Shown: positions 1 through 7,673 of the stretch, one piece after another
Position numbering within the stretch: position 1 is the stretch's first letter
How the letters are laid out: each line of letters opens with the position of its first letter
Assembly (NCBI RefSeq): GCF_036226745.1
Contig: NZ_CP109013.1
Location: 2,356,001 to 2,420,000, forward strand
DNA length: 64,000 bases
Origin: Streptomyces sp. NBC_00683
Lineage (GTDB): Bacteria > Actinomycetota > Actinomycetes > Streptomycetales > Streptomycetaceae
Direction of reading: 5' to 3'
Notes under the pieces: model-generated
What the model saw: only the letters and a program-made list of their open reading frames with translations
Database searches by the model: none
What the model was told of the DNA's origin: nothing
Made by a program: the position numbers and the translations under genes

Positions 1-497
1 ACCCGCAGGCTCAGGTCGTCGGCGGTGGAACTGCCCGTGTAGCCGTGGTCGGCTTCGCAGTTGGGGTCGCCGCAGGCGGCGGGCTCGAGGTCGATCCGGG
101 AGACCGCGCCCCAGCCGATGGTCAGGACGACCTCGCGGGGCAGGGTGCCGGGCACGTACTTCTCGGGGTCGGCGACCACGCGGCTGACCACGACGGAGGA
201 GATCCGGTCGAGCTTGACCGACTCGGTGGACGTGGTGGCGTACGGCGTCGGGGAGCTGGTGTCGGCGGCCTGCTCGTCGGTGTGGCTGACGATGAAGCGG
301 GTGTCCGTCAGGACCAGGACCGTGACATGGCGACGCACCTCGTTGGAGTCGAAGGTGGTCTCCTGGTGCACCAGGTACGACGCGACAGGCTCACCGCCGA
401 CGGCGGCCTCCACCGCCTCGGCCACGAGGGCCGGGTAGTAGCCGCTGCGCTCGATCGCCGCGCGCAGCCCCTGGGTCGTCGTACCGGTCTTTGCCAT
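1..497 (-). CDS. DUF5998 family protein (C-terminus cut by window edge)
   Basis: About 165 N-terminal residues are visible, starting MAKTGTTTQGLRAAIERSGY; the rest lies beyond position 1. The first half is an alpha/beta sequence with an HQETTFDSNEVRRHVTVLVL stretch, followed by a possible metal-binding cluster CGDPNCEADHGY near residues 148-160. I recognise it as the actinobacterial DUF5998 family, whose function is not established. No signal peptide or membrane segment is seen. The start is the ATG at 495-497. It lies 61 bp downstream of the patA-like gene on the same strand and could be co-transcribed with it. The family assignment is from memory of the sequence pattern. Confidence 0.75.
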   Translation of the reverse strand, partial: MAKTGTTTQGLRAAIERSGYYPALVAEAVEAAVGGEPVASYLVHQETTFDSNEVRRHVTVLVLTDTRFIVSHTDEQAADTSSPTPYATTSTESVKLDRISSVVVSRVVADPEKYVPGTLPREVVLTIGWGAVSRIDLEPAACGDPNCEADHGYTGSSTADDLSLR

Positions 498-558
498 ACG
501 GACCATCCTACGGGGGGCCGGTGGCTGCCGGGGACGCCGTGGTGAGGTCCGGGGGCAG

Positions 559-3500
559 TCAGTAGCTGGGGAGTCTGCGGGGACCGAGATCGGTACGGGC
601 CGGAGGCGGCGCGAGCCGGACGCTCGCCCCCAGGACGGTCAGGCCCCGCGTGGCGACCACGACGGGTTCCAGTGCGACCGACACCACCTCGGGATGGTCG
701 TCGACCAGACGCGACACCCGCAGCAGGAGCTCCTCGAGCGCCGCGGTGTCCGCGGGCGCGGACCCCCGCCAGCCGAACAGCACCGGCGCGGCCCTGATGG
801 ACCGCACCAGCTCCGCGGCATCGCGGTCGGTGGCCGGTACGAGGCGGTGGGCCACGTCGCCGAGCAGCTCGGAGGGTGCGCCGGCCAGACCGAAGGAGAG
901 GACGGCTCCCGCGGCGGCGTCGATCGAGGCCCGTACGACGGTGTCGACGCCGCGCGGCGCCATGGCCTGGACGACGGGCCGCAGCTCGGCAGGCGTGCCG
1001 AGCAGCTCGGTCAGTTCGCCGTAGGCCCGGCTCAGGGCGCTCTCGTTGGCGAGGTCGAGCCGGACACCGCCGAGGTCCGCGCGGTGACGGAGGTGGGGGG
1101 CGGTCGTCTTGAGTGCCACCGGGTAGCCGAGCCGCTCGGCGGCGGCGACGGCGGCCTGCGGGTCGAGGGCCGGGATGGCCGGCCGTACGTCGATGCCGTA
1201 GCGGCCGAGCAGTTCGGCTGCCTCCTCGTGGGTGAGCGGACGGCCCTTCGGGTCGGGGCTGGGGCCGAGCAGCGCCTCGATCAGGGTGGCCGCCCCCGGC
1301 TCGTCGATGGTCTCGTCCAGGAACTCGGGAATCTTCCCGGGCACGGCGGCCTGCCGCCGCCACTGCGCGTACTTCACGGCCTCGGAGAGCGCACGGACGG
1401 CACGTTCGGCGGCCGGGTAGGCGGGGATCCGCCCGGTCCGGGGCCGCTGGCCGGGCGCCTCGTCGGGGCCGTCGCCGCGTTCCGCGGTGCCGCTCGCCCC
1501 GGGCCCGGCGGCACCGTCCCGGCCGGTGCCCTCGCGGGCTGCCGTGCCGGTCCGTGACGCATCCGGCCGCGGCGCACCGGCTGCGGGCCCGTCGGGCTCC
1601 TGCTCGCCCTGCTCCCGCCCGGGGGTCGCCGGGGCGCCTGTCGCGTACGGGTCCGGTGCCGCTGTCCGGGATCCGCCGGCCGGGGTGGCCGTGCTCGCGG
1701 CCGCGGCCAGGGCCTCCGCCAGGCCGCCCATTTCGACGTGCACCACGGCGACCGGCTTGGCCGGGCCCGTGGCCGCAGCTTCACGCAGGGCCGCGGCCAG
1801 CACCTCGCCGTCGCCCGTCTCCGCTTCGCCGTTCTCTCCCACCCAGGGGATCGCGGTCACGATCACGGCGTCGCAGGTCTGGTCGGTGAGCGCCTCGGCC
1901 AGGGCGTCCCGGAAGTCCTGCGGCCCGGCAGCAGTCGTCAGGTCGCGCGGCGGGCGCGGGCGAAGCCCTTCGGCGAGGCAGGCGTCGTAGGTGAGGAGGC
2001 CGAGGGATTCCGAGTTGCCGAGGATCGCCACCCGGGGACCGGCCGGCAAGGGCTGATCGGCGAGCAGCAGGCCCGCGTCGACCATCTCCGTGACGGTGTC
2101 GACGCGGATCACACCGGCCTGGCGCATCAGCGCGGAGACGGTCGCGTCGGGGATCCGGCTGACGGGGACGGCGTGGCCGGGCGGGGTGGAACCGCTGTGC
2201 CGGGCGCCCTTGACGACGACCACGGGCTTCACGGCGGCGGTCCGGCGGGCGAGCCGGGTGAACTTGCGCGGGTTGCCGAGCGATTCGAGGTAGAGGAGGG
2301 CCACATCGGTGTCCTGGTCCTCGAACCAGTACTGCAGGAAGTCGTTGCCGGAGATATCGGCCCGGTTGCCCGCGGAGATGAACGTCGACAGCCCCGCGCC
2401 GCGCCGGTGCAGGCCGGACAGCAGGGCGATCCCGATCGCGCCGGACTGGGTGAACAGCCCGATGCGTCCGGGTGCGGGCGACGTGGGGGCGAGGGAGGCG
2501 TTCATCCGGACGGTGTCGGAGGTGTTGATGATGCCGAAGGCGTTCGGACCGATGATCCGCATTCCGTAACTACGGGCCTGCCGGACCAGTTCGCGCTGGC
2601 GCTCCCGGCCTTCGGCGCCGCGCTCGGCGTAACCGGCGGAGAGGACGACGAGGCCCTGGACCCCGTGCTCACCGCAGTCGGCCACGACCTCCGGCACCCG
2701 TTCGGCCGGGACGGCGACGATCGCGAGGTCGACCTGTTCGCCGATCTCGCCCACGGAGCGGTGCGCGGGCACACCGTCGACCGTGGCCTGTTCGGCGCCG
2801 AAGGACCGGTTCACCGCGTACGTGCGTCCGGTGAAGCCCGAGCCGAGGAGGTTGCGCAGCACCGTGCGGCCCACTCCGCCCGCGGCGCGGCCGGCGCCGA
2901 CGACGACGACCGATCCGGGGGCCAGCAGCCGCTGCACGGAGCGCGCCTCGGCCCGCTGTTCACGGCCCCGCTGGACGGCCAGGGACGCCGCGGTGGGTTC
3001 GAGGTCGAGCGTGAGGTGGACGGAACCGTCCTCGAAGCTGCGCTGCTGGGTGTAGCCGGCGTCCCGGAACACCTTGATCATCTTGTTGTTCGCGGGCAGC
3101 ACTTCGGCGGCGAAGCGCACGATGCCGCGCTCACGGGCGACCGCCGCGATGTGTTCGAGGAGCGCCGATGCCACACCGCGGCCCTGGTGGGCGTCCTGGA
3201 CGAGGAAGGCGACCTCGGCCTCGTCGGCGGGTGCGGAGGCCGGTCTGCCCTGTTCGTTGATCCGGTCGAAGCGGACGGTCGCGATGAACTCTCCGCCGAT
3301 CGTGACGGCCAGCCCCACCCGGTCGACGTAGTCGTGATGGGTGAAGCGGTGCACGTCCTTGGCGGAGAGACGTGGGTAGGGCGCGAAGAAGCGGTAGTAC
3401 TTCGACTCGTCGGAGACCTGTTCGTAGAAGCTGACCAGCCGCTCGGCATCGTCCGTGGTGATGGGCCTGATCCTGGCGGTACCACCGTCGCGGAGCACCA

Positions 3501-3567
3501 CGTCCGCCTCCCAGTGGTCGGGGTACGCGTGATGCGGACTCTGCTCCGGCGTGGGCTCCATGGGCAA
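559..3567 (-). CDS. patA: PatA-type protein acyltransferase: N-terminal GNAT domain fused to an ADP-forming acyl-CoA-synthetase-like module
   Basis: 1002 residues. The N-terminal GNAT domain (about 20-185) has the acetyl-CoA loop QGRGVASALLEHIA near residue 126. A CoA-binding Rossmann domain follows (about 210-330, VVVVGAGRAAGGVGRTVLRN), then a ligase-CoA domain (IGPNAFGIINTSD). A low-complexity Gly/Pro/Ala/Arg-rich segment spans about 626-716, and an ATP-grasp domain ends the protein (YGIDVRP near 790, GYPVALKTT near 814). In E. coli/Salmonella Pat the GNAT is C-terminal; this inverted order with a collagen-like insert matches what is described for Streptomyces lividans PatA, which acetylates acyl-CoA synthetases. 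Expected role: lysine acetylation of cytosolic CoA ligases. It is divergent from ptsH. The symbol rests on architecture alone. Confidence 0.85.
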   Translation of the reverse strand: MPMEPTPEQSPHHAYPDHWEADVVLRDGGTARIRPITTDDAERLVSFYEQVSDESKYYRFFAPYPRLSAKDVHRFTHHDYVDRVGLAVTIGGEFIATVRFDRINEQGRPASAPADEAEVAFLVQDAHQGRGVASALLEHIAAVARERGIVRFAAEVLPANNKMIKVFRDAGYTQQRSFEDGSVHLTLDLEPTAASLAVQRGREQRAEARSVQRLLAPGSVVVVGAGRAAGGVGRTVLRNLLGSGFTGRTYAVNRSFGAEQATVDGVPAHRSVGEIGEQVDLAIVAVPAERVPEVVADCGEHGVQGLVVLSAGYAERGAEGRERQRELVRQARSYGMRIIGPNAFGIINTSDTVRMNASLAPTSPAPGRIGLFTQSGAIGIALLSGLHRRGAGLSTFISAGNRADISGNDFLQYWFEDQDTDVALLYLESLGNPRKFTRLARRTAAVKPVVVVKGARHSGSTPPGHAVPVSRIPDATVSALMRQAGVIRVDTVTEMVDAGLLLADQPLPAGPRVAILGNSESLGLLTYDACLAEGLRPRPPRDLTTAAGPQDFRDALAEALTDQTCDAVIVTAIPWVGENGEAETGDGEVLAAALREAAATGPAKPVAVVHVEMGGLAEALAAAASTATPAGGSRTAAPDPYATGAPATPGREQGEQEPDGPAAGAPRPDASRTGTAAREGTGRDGAAGPGASGTAERGDGPDEAPGQRPRTGRIPAYPAAERAVRALSEAVKYAQWRRQAAVPGKIPEFLDETIDEPGAATLIEALLGPSPDPKGRPLTHEEAAELLGRYGIDVRPAIPALDPQAAVAAAERLGYPVALKTTAPHLRHRADLGGVRLDLANESALSRAYGELTELLGTPAELRPVVQAMAPRGVDTVVRASIDAAAGAVLSFGLAGAPSELLGDVAHRLVPATDRDAAELVRSIRAAPVLFGWRGSAPADTAALEELLLRVSRLVDDHPEVVSVALEPVVVATRGLTVLGASVRLAPPPARTDLGPRRLPSY

Positions 3568-3685
3568 AGCCTACGGCCGCCGCACCGGTCGCGGACGGAT
3601 CGTTGCGCGGGCAGTCTGAGGGAGCCGATCGGCGGTGGCGGCCTGGCCGGAGGTCGGACACAGCAGTGCGCACTGCATGAGAGAC

Positions 3686-3701
3686 TGGTCTAGACAACTA
3701 T
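3686..3701. promoter_or_regulatory. DasR-responsive element (dre) upstream of ptsH
   Basis: The sequence ACTGGTCTAGACAACT is a 16-mer differing at one position from the palindromic dre consensus ACTGGTCTAGACCACT. DasR is the GntR-family regulator of N-acetylglucosamine uptake and PTS genes in Streptomyces and is known to bind before ptsH. The site ends about 20 bp before the ptsH start, where a bound repressor would block transcription. Coordinates may be off by 1-2 bases. Confidence 0.85.
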
Positions 3702-3722
3702 TGATTCGTGAAGGGCAGAACC

Positions 3723-4004
3723 ATGGCTGAGCGCCGCGTCAACGTCGGTTGGGCCGAGGGCCTGCACGCCCGCCCCGCATCCATCTTCGTCCGTGCCGCC
3801 ACGGCCTCCGGCGTCCCCGTGACGATCGCCAAGGCTGACGGCAACCCGGTGAACGCCGCCTCCATGCTCGCCGTGCTCGGCCTGGGCGCCCAGGGTGGCG
3901 AGGAGATCGTGCTCGCGTCCGAGGCGGACGACGCCGAAGCCGCTCTGGACCGTCTGGCGAAGCTGGTCACCGAGGGGCTCGAGGAGCTTCCGGAGACCGT
4001 CTGA
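3723..4004 (+). CDS. ptsH: HPr, phosphocarrier protein of the sugar phosphotransferase system
   Basis: 93 residues, the usual HPr size. The active-site histidine is His15 in GLHARPAS, phosphorylated by enzyme I with PEP and passing phosphate to EIIA domains. A conserved serine (Ser47, NAASML) sits where the regulatory serine of Firmicutes HPr lies. The ATG at 3723 is chosen over an in-frame GTG at 3708 because it gives the family's N-terminus and leaves AAGGGCAG as ribosome-binding site. It is monocistronic: a dre site lies upstream and a strong hairpin at 4040-4074 downstream. Enzyme I and the EII components are not in the window. Confidence 0.97.
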   Translation: MAERRVNVGWAEGLHARPASIFVRAATASGVPVTIAKADGNPVNAASMLAVLGLGAQGGEEIVLASEADDAEAALDRLAKLVTEGLEELPETV

Positions 4005-4039
4005 TTCCGCCCGTTCCGGACCGGAATTACTTCCACGAC

Positions 4040-4074
4040 AAAGCCGCGGTATCCCCATCGGGAGCCGCGGCTTT
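4040..4074 (+). terminator. Terminator hairpin after ptsH
   Basis: Perfect 10-bp inverted repeat AAAGCCGCGG / CCGCGGCTTT with a 15-nt loop, 36 bp after the ptsH stop. It could also stop transcription coming from the convergent GntR gene. Confidence 0.8.
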
Positions 4075-4174
4075 CTCGTTTGCGGGAAGTCCCGGACGAC
4101 CGCGAAGGCGGCCTGAATTCGGGCAGCAAAAAGAAAGCCCTCCCGAATTCCCTTCTTTGTATACGGCGCCATTG

Positions 4175-4879
4175 TTAATGCCGGACACCTGCGATGTTTA
4201 CAGAATGTTGCGAAGTCCTCACCCGGGCCGGACCCGCCGTGCGGCCGGGCCGGTCCGTGCGCCGCAGCCGGTGGGCGGCGCTGGCCCGCTCGGCGTGCTG
4301 GGCCGCCAGCGCCCTGGCCCGTTCCGCGTCACCGCGCGCCACGGCGTCCACGATGGCGCCGTGCTCGGCCCAGGAATCGGCGGGGCGGGCCGGGTGCTCG
4401 ACCGCGTACATCCAGGTGATCTTGTGCCTGAGCTGGGTGAGCAGCGCGATGAGGGCGGGGCTGCCCGAGGCTTGGGCCAGCGTCTCGTGGAACCAGCCGC
4501 CCAGCGAGCGCAGATCCTCCCCCTCGCCCCGGCGAACCCGCTCCTGCCCCAGCCTGACCAGGCCTCGGAGCACTTTGAGGTGTGCCTCGGTACGACGCTG
4601 GGCGGCGCGGGCCGCGCCCAGTGGCTCCAGGAGCATGCGGATCTCCAGGAGGTCGGCGGCCTCCTGCTCCGTGGGCTCGGCGACACAGGCACCGGCGTGC
4701 CGGCGGGTGACGACGAACCCCTCGGACTCCAGGGTGCGCAGTGCCTCGCGCACCGGGACGCGGGAGACCCCGTACCGACGTGCGAGCACCTCCTCGGTGA
4801 GGCGGCTGCCGCGTTCGAAGACACCGGAGACGATGTCGTCACGGATTGCCGTGCATACCGAATGCGCGGGAATGCGCAT
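4175..4879 (-). CDS. GntR-family (FadR/FCD subfamily) transcriptional regulator
   Basis: 234 residues. A winged helix-turn-helix occupies about residues 8-75 (recognition helix in VSRVPVREALRTLESEGF), followed by an all-alpha FCD ligand-binding domain (about 85-215) typical of FadR-type regulators sensing carboxylic acids. It is flanked by ptsH (convergent) and the M23 peptidase gene (same strand, terminator between), so its target is not obvious; autoregulation is likely in this family. An ATTGC/GCAAT inverted repeat lies 60-80 bp upstream of the ATG at 4879 and is a candidate operator. No effector can be inferred. Confidence 0.88.
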   Translation of the reverse strand: MRIPAHSVCTAIRDDIVSGVFERGSRLTEEVLARRYGVSRVPVREALRTLESEGFVVTRRHAGACVAEPTEQEAADLLEIRMLLEPLGAARAAQRRTEAHLKVLRGLVRLGQERVRRGEGEDLRSLGGWFHETLAQASGSPALIALLTQLRHKITWMYAVEHPARPADSWAEHGAIVDAVARGDAERARALAAQHAERASAAHRLRRTDRPGRTAGPARVRTSQHSVNIAGVRH

Positions 4880-5047
4880 GTCCGAACCTCCGCCTTAATC
4901 CCCGCGAAACGCGGCCGATCGACGCCTGTTCTGTGACTCTATTGCAATCAGCCGCAATTTCCGATGGCGGAGCGGAATCCATGGATATCTGCCGGCCGAC
5001 GAGTACTTCTGCGGAGGTTCGCAGCGGAGCGGTACGGGGCGGCACGA

Positions 5048-5077
5048 CGAAGGCCCCGGCAGGTGCCGGGGCCTTCG
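5048..5077 (-). terminator. Terminator hairpin after the M23 peptidase gene
   Basis: Perfect 13-bp stem CGAAGGCCCCGGC / GCCGGGGCCTTCG with a 4-nt loop, 22 bp beyond the stop of the M23 gene on the minus strand. Confidence 0.85.
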
Positions 5078-5099
5078 CAAAGCTGTGCGGCAGGAGGTC

Positions 5100-5888
5100 T
5101 CAGACCTGGAGACCGTGTGCTCGGAGGTAGGCGACAGGGTCCATGTCGGATCCGTACTCCGGGGTGGTCCGCGCCTCGAAGTGCAGGTGCGGTCCGGTGG
5201 AGTTGCCGGTGGAGCCCGACAGGCCTATCTGCTGCCCCGAGGTGACACTCTGTCCGACGGACACGCCGATCGAGGAGAGGTGGCCGTACTGGGTGTACGT
5301 GCCGTCCGTCATCCGGAGCACGATGTTGTTGCCGTACGCGCCGCCCCAGCCCGCCTCGACGACCGTTCCGGCGCCGACGGCGACGACGGAGCTGCCGGAC
5401 GCGGCGCGGAAGTCGATGCCGGAGTGGCTGCCGGAGGACCAGAGGGCACCGCTGGACTTGTAGCCGGTGGTCACGGAGGAGCCGGCGACCGGGAGGTGGA
5501 AGGAGTTCAGCCGGGCGCGCTCGGCGGCGCGGGCGGCGCGCGCCTTGGCCTCACGGACCTCCTTGGCGCGGGCTTCGGCCTTGCGCTTCGCCTCGGCCTC
5601 GGCCTTCGCCTTGGCCGCCGCTTCGGCCTTCGCCTTCGCCACGACGTCGGCCTGGTGCTGCTGCGCCTCGGCCTGGGCGTCGATCTGGGCGGCGAGAGTG
5701 GTGTCGATGGCAACGGCCTGGGTCAGACCGGTGACGGTGAGGGCCTCGGAGTCCGCGGCGAGGGCCGGGGAGGCCATTCCGCCGATGACGCCGGTGGTGG
5801 CCAGAGCCGCGATGCCGGCGGCCTTGGCGCTCCTGCGCGTCAGGCGGCTCGGGGCACGGTGCTTCCCGGTGGCACGGGTGAACGCCAT
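5100..5888 (-). CDS. Secreted M23-family metallopeptidase (peptidoglycan hydrolase)
   Basis: 262 residues. The basic N-terminus is followed by a hydrophobic Ala/Gly-rich signal segment ending PALAADS. Residues about 70-125 form a Lys/Glu/Ala-rich coiled coil (repeats of AKAEAEAK type). The C-terminal M23 LytM domain carries the zinc ligands HSGIDF (about 154) and HLHFE (about 236), so the enzyme should be an active endopeptidase cleaving peptide cross-links outside the membrane. The gene is preceded by a conserved leader recognised as a c-di-AMP riboswitch, linking wall remodelling to c-di-AMP. The ribosome-binding site GGAAAGGA lies just before the ATG. Confidence 0.92.
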   Translation of the reverse strand: MAFTRATGKHRAPSRLTRRSAKAAGIAALATTGVIGGMASPALAADSEALTVTGLTQAVAIDTTLAAQIDAQAEAQQHQADVVAKAKAEAAAKAKAEAEAKRKAEARAKEVREAKARAARAAERARLNSFHLPVAGSSVTTGYKSSGALWSSGSHSGIDFRAASGSSVVAVGAGTVVEAGWGGAYGNNIVLRMTDGTYTQYGHLSSIGVSVGQSVTSGQQIGLSGSTGNSTGPHLHFEARTTPEYGSDMDPVAYLRAHGLQV

Positions 5889-5910
5889 GGAGGGGCTGAT
5901 CCTTTCCTTC

Positions 5911-6072
5911 CTTCTCGCCTACCGGGTTAGCTGACGGGTTCGGAGCAGGAAGGTCTCCTACGGATCCCCCGCCTCGTACGAGACGCGGACATCCGATTCA
6001 CCCCAGGGACTACGTGGGTCCCCGGCTCCCCAGGCTCGCGCCTGACGGGGACTCGGCGATGACTGTCCGGCG
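5911..6072 (-). ncRNA. ydaO-type c-di-AMP riboswitch
   Basis: The leader transcript of the M23 gene, read on the minus strand, contains in order the conserved blocks ATCGCCGAGTCC, a GGGGAGCCGGGG segment, TGGGGTGAATC, GTAGGAGACCTTCC, CCGAACCCGTCAGCTAACC and GTAGGCGAGAAGG. These are the hallmark segments of the ydaO/c-di-AMP aptamer. In actinobacteria this class controls resuscitation-promoting factors and M23 hydrolases and generally turns expression off when c-di-AMP binds. The 3' boundary lies about 20 nt from the start codon. The 5' boundary is approximate. Confidence 0.9.
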
Positions 6073-6212
6073 CCGCGGATGCGGCATACGTCTGGCGGAC
6101 AGCCGAGCCGACGCTAGGCCGGGCGACTTTCAATCACCAAACGGACAGGTCGCTTTGTCGCACATCCCACAGGCCATACATGAACTTTCTCCACCAATTC
6201 AGACAAAAGGGA

Positions 6213-6244
6213 GAACCCCGGCGAGAACGCACTCGCCGGGGTTC
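6213..6244 (-). terminator. Terminator hairpin after the M16 protease operon
   Basis: Perfect 13-bp stem GAACCCCGGCGAG / CTCGCCGGGGTTC with a 6-nt loop, 17 bp past the stop of the last M16 gene. Confidence 0.85.
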
Positions 6245-6260
6245 GCTCTGCTCCGTTCCG

Positions 6261-7673
6261 TCAGCCGGTGACGACCGACACCTCGCCGATACCCAGCGCC
6301 CTGACGGGCTCCGCGATCTGCGAAGCGTCTCCCACGAGAACCGTGACCAGCCGGTCCACGGGGAACGCGTTGACGACCGCGGCCGTCGCCTCCACCGTGC
6401 CGGTCTCCGCCAGGCGCGCGTACAGCTGGGCCTGGTAGTCGTCCGGGAGGTGCTGCTCCACCTGGTCGGCGAGGGTGCCCGCGACCGATGCCGCCGTCTC
6501 GAACTTCAGCGGGGCGACCCCCACGAGGTTCTGCACGGCGGTCTCGCGCTCGGCGTCCGTGAGCCCCTCGGCAGCCAGGGTGCGCAGGACCTTCCACAGG
6601 TCGTCCAGGGCCGGCCCGGTGGACTCCGTGTCCACGGAGCCGCTGATGGCGAGCATCGCGGCGCCGGTCGCCCCGGACACGGATCCGGGTGCCGTCGAGC
6701 GCAGCACCTGGCCGAAGGCCCGGACACCGTAGGTGTAGCCCTTCTCCTCGCGCAGGACGCGGTCCAGCCGGGAGGTGAGGGTGCCCCCCAGGCAGTACGT
6801 GCCCAGGACCTGGGCGGGCCAGACGCTGTCGTGCCGGTCGGCGCCGATCCGGCCGATCAGCAGCTGCGTCTGCACGGCTCCGGGACGGTCCACGATCACC
6901 ACTCGGCCGGTGTCGTCCGCGGTGATCGGCGGCACCGGGCGCGACTGGCCGGCATTGCCCGACCAGTCACCGATGGTGTCCGCGAGCAGCGTGTCCAGAT
7001 CGACCCCCGTGAGATCGCCGACGATGACGGCCGTCGCGGTGGACGGGCGGACATGGGCGTCGTAGAAGGCGCGCACACCCGCGGCGTCGATCCGCCGGAC
7101 GGTCTCCTCGGTGCCCTGGCGCGGACGTGACATCCGCGCCGTTGCGGGGAACAGCTCCTTGGAGAGCTGCTTGGCGGCACGCCGGGCGGGGTTGGCCTGC
7201 TCGTGCGGAATCTCGTCGAGCCGGTTGCCCACCAGGCGCTCCACCTCGCTCTCGGTGAAGGCAGGCGCCCGCAGCGCTTCGGCGACCAGGCCGAGCGCCT
7301 TGGAGAGCCGGGAGACCGGAACCTCCAGCGAGACCCGGACACCGGGGTGGTCGGCGTGCGCGTCGAGCGTGGCACCGCAGCGCTCCAGCTCGGCCGCGAA
7401 CTCCTCCGCGGAGTGCTTGTCGGTGCCCTCGGACAGCGCGCGCGCCATGATCGTGGCCACACCGTCCAGACCCTCGGGCTCGGCGTCGAGCGGCGCGTCC
7501 AGGAAGATCTCCACGGCGACGACCTGCTGGCCGGGGCGGTGGCAGCGCAGCACGGTCAGGCCGTTGGGCAGGGCGCCGCGATCGGGCGCGGGAAAGGCCC
7601 AGGGCCTGGCCTCGCCTGCGGTCGGCTGCGGGTGGTACTCCATCGCTACTCCAGTCACGGCGGCGTCGGTCAC
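6261..7673 (-). CDS. M16-family peptidase-like protein, zinc motif missing (probable non-catalytic subunit)
   Basis: 470 residues from the GTG at 7673, which overlaps the upstream gene's TGA by 4 bp; an in-frame ATG at 7643 (MEYHPQPTAG) is an alternative. It has the two-lobed M16 (insulinase/processing-peptidase) fold. Where catalytic members carry HxxEH after the first beta-strands, this one reads GVATIMARALSEGT, so it cannot bind zinc. In two-subunit bacterial M16 enzymes one protein is catalytic and its partner supplies substrate binding; the adjacent upstream gene is the matching catalytic half. No signal peptide, so probably cytosolic. Confidence 0.88.
   Translation of the reverse strand: MTDAAVTGVAMEYHPQPTAGEARPWAFPAPDRGALPNGLTVLRCHRPGQQVVAVEIFLDAPLDAEPEGLDGVATIMARALSEGTDKHSAEEFAAELERCGATLDAHADHPGVRVSLEVPVSRLSKALGLVAEALRAPAFTESEVERLVGNRLDEIPHEQANPARRAAKQLSKELFPATARMSRPRQGTEETVRRIDAAGVRAFYDAHVRPSTATAVIVGDLTGVDLDTLLADTIGDWSGNAGQSRPVPPITADDTGRVVIVDRPGAVQTQLLIGRIGADRHDSVWPAQVLGTYCLGGTLTSRLDRVLREEKGYTYGVRAFGQVLRSTAPGSVSGATGAAMLAISGSVDTESTGPALDDLWKVLRTLAAEGLTDAERETAVQNLVGVAPLKFETAASVAGTLADQVEQHLPDDYQAQLYARLAETGTVEATAAVVNAFPVDRLVTVLVGDASQIAEPVRALGIGEVSVVTG

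Noticed and set aside
1738..3693. Long open frame antisense to the patA-like gene
   Set aside because: A consequence of GC-rich third positions; it contradicts the codon bias of the real gene and encodes Gly/Val/Arg-rich text with no recognisable domain. Similar frames lie opposite parC (8986-11736), parE (23684-25930) and nrdJ (47213-50158).
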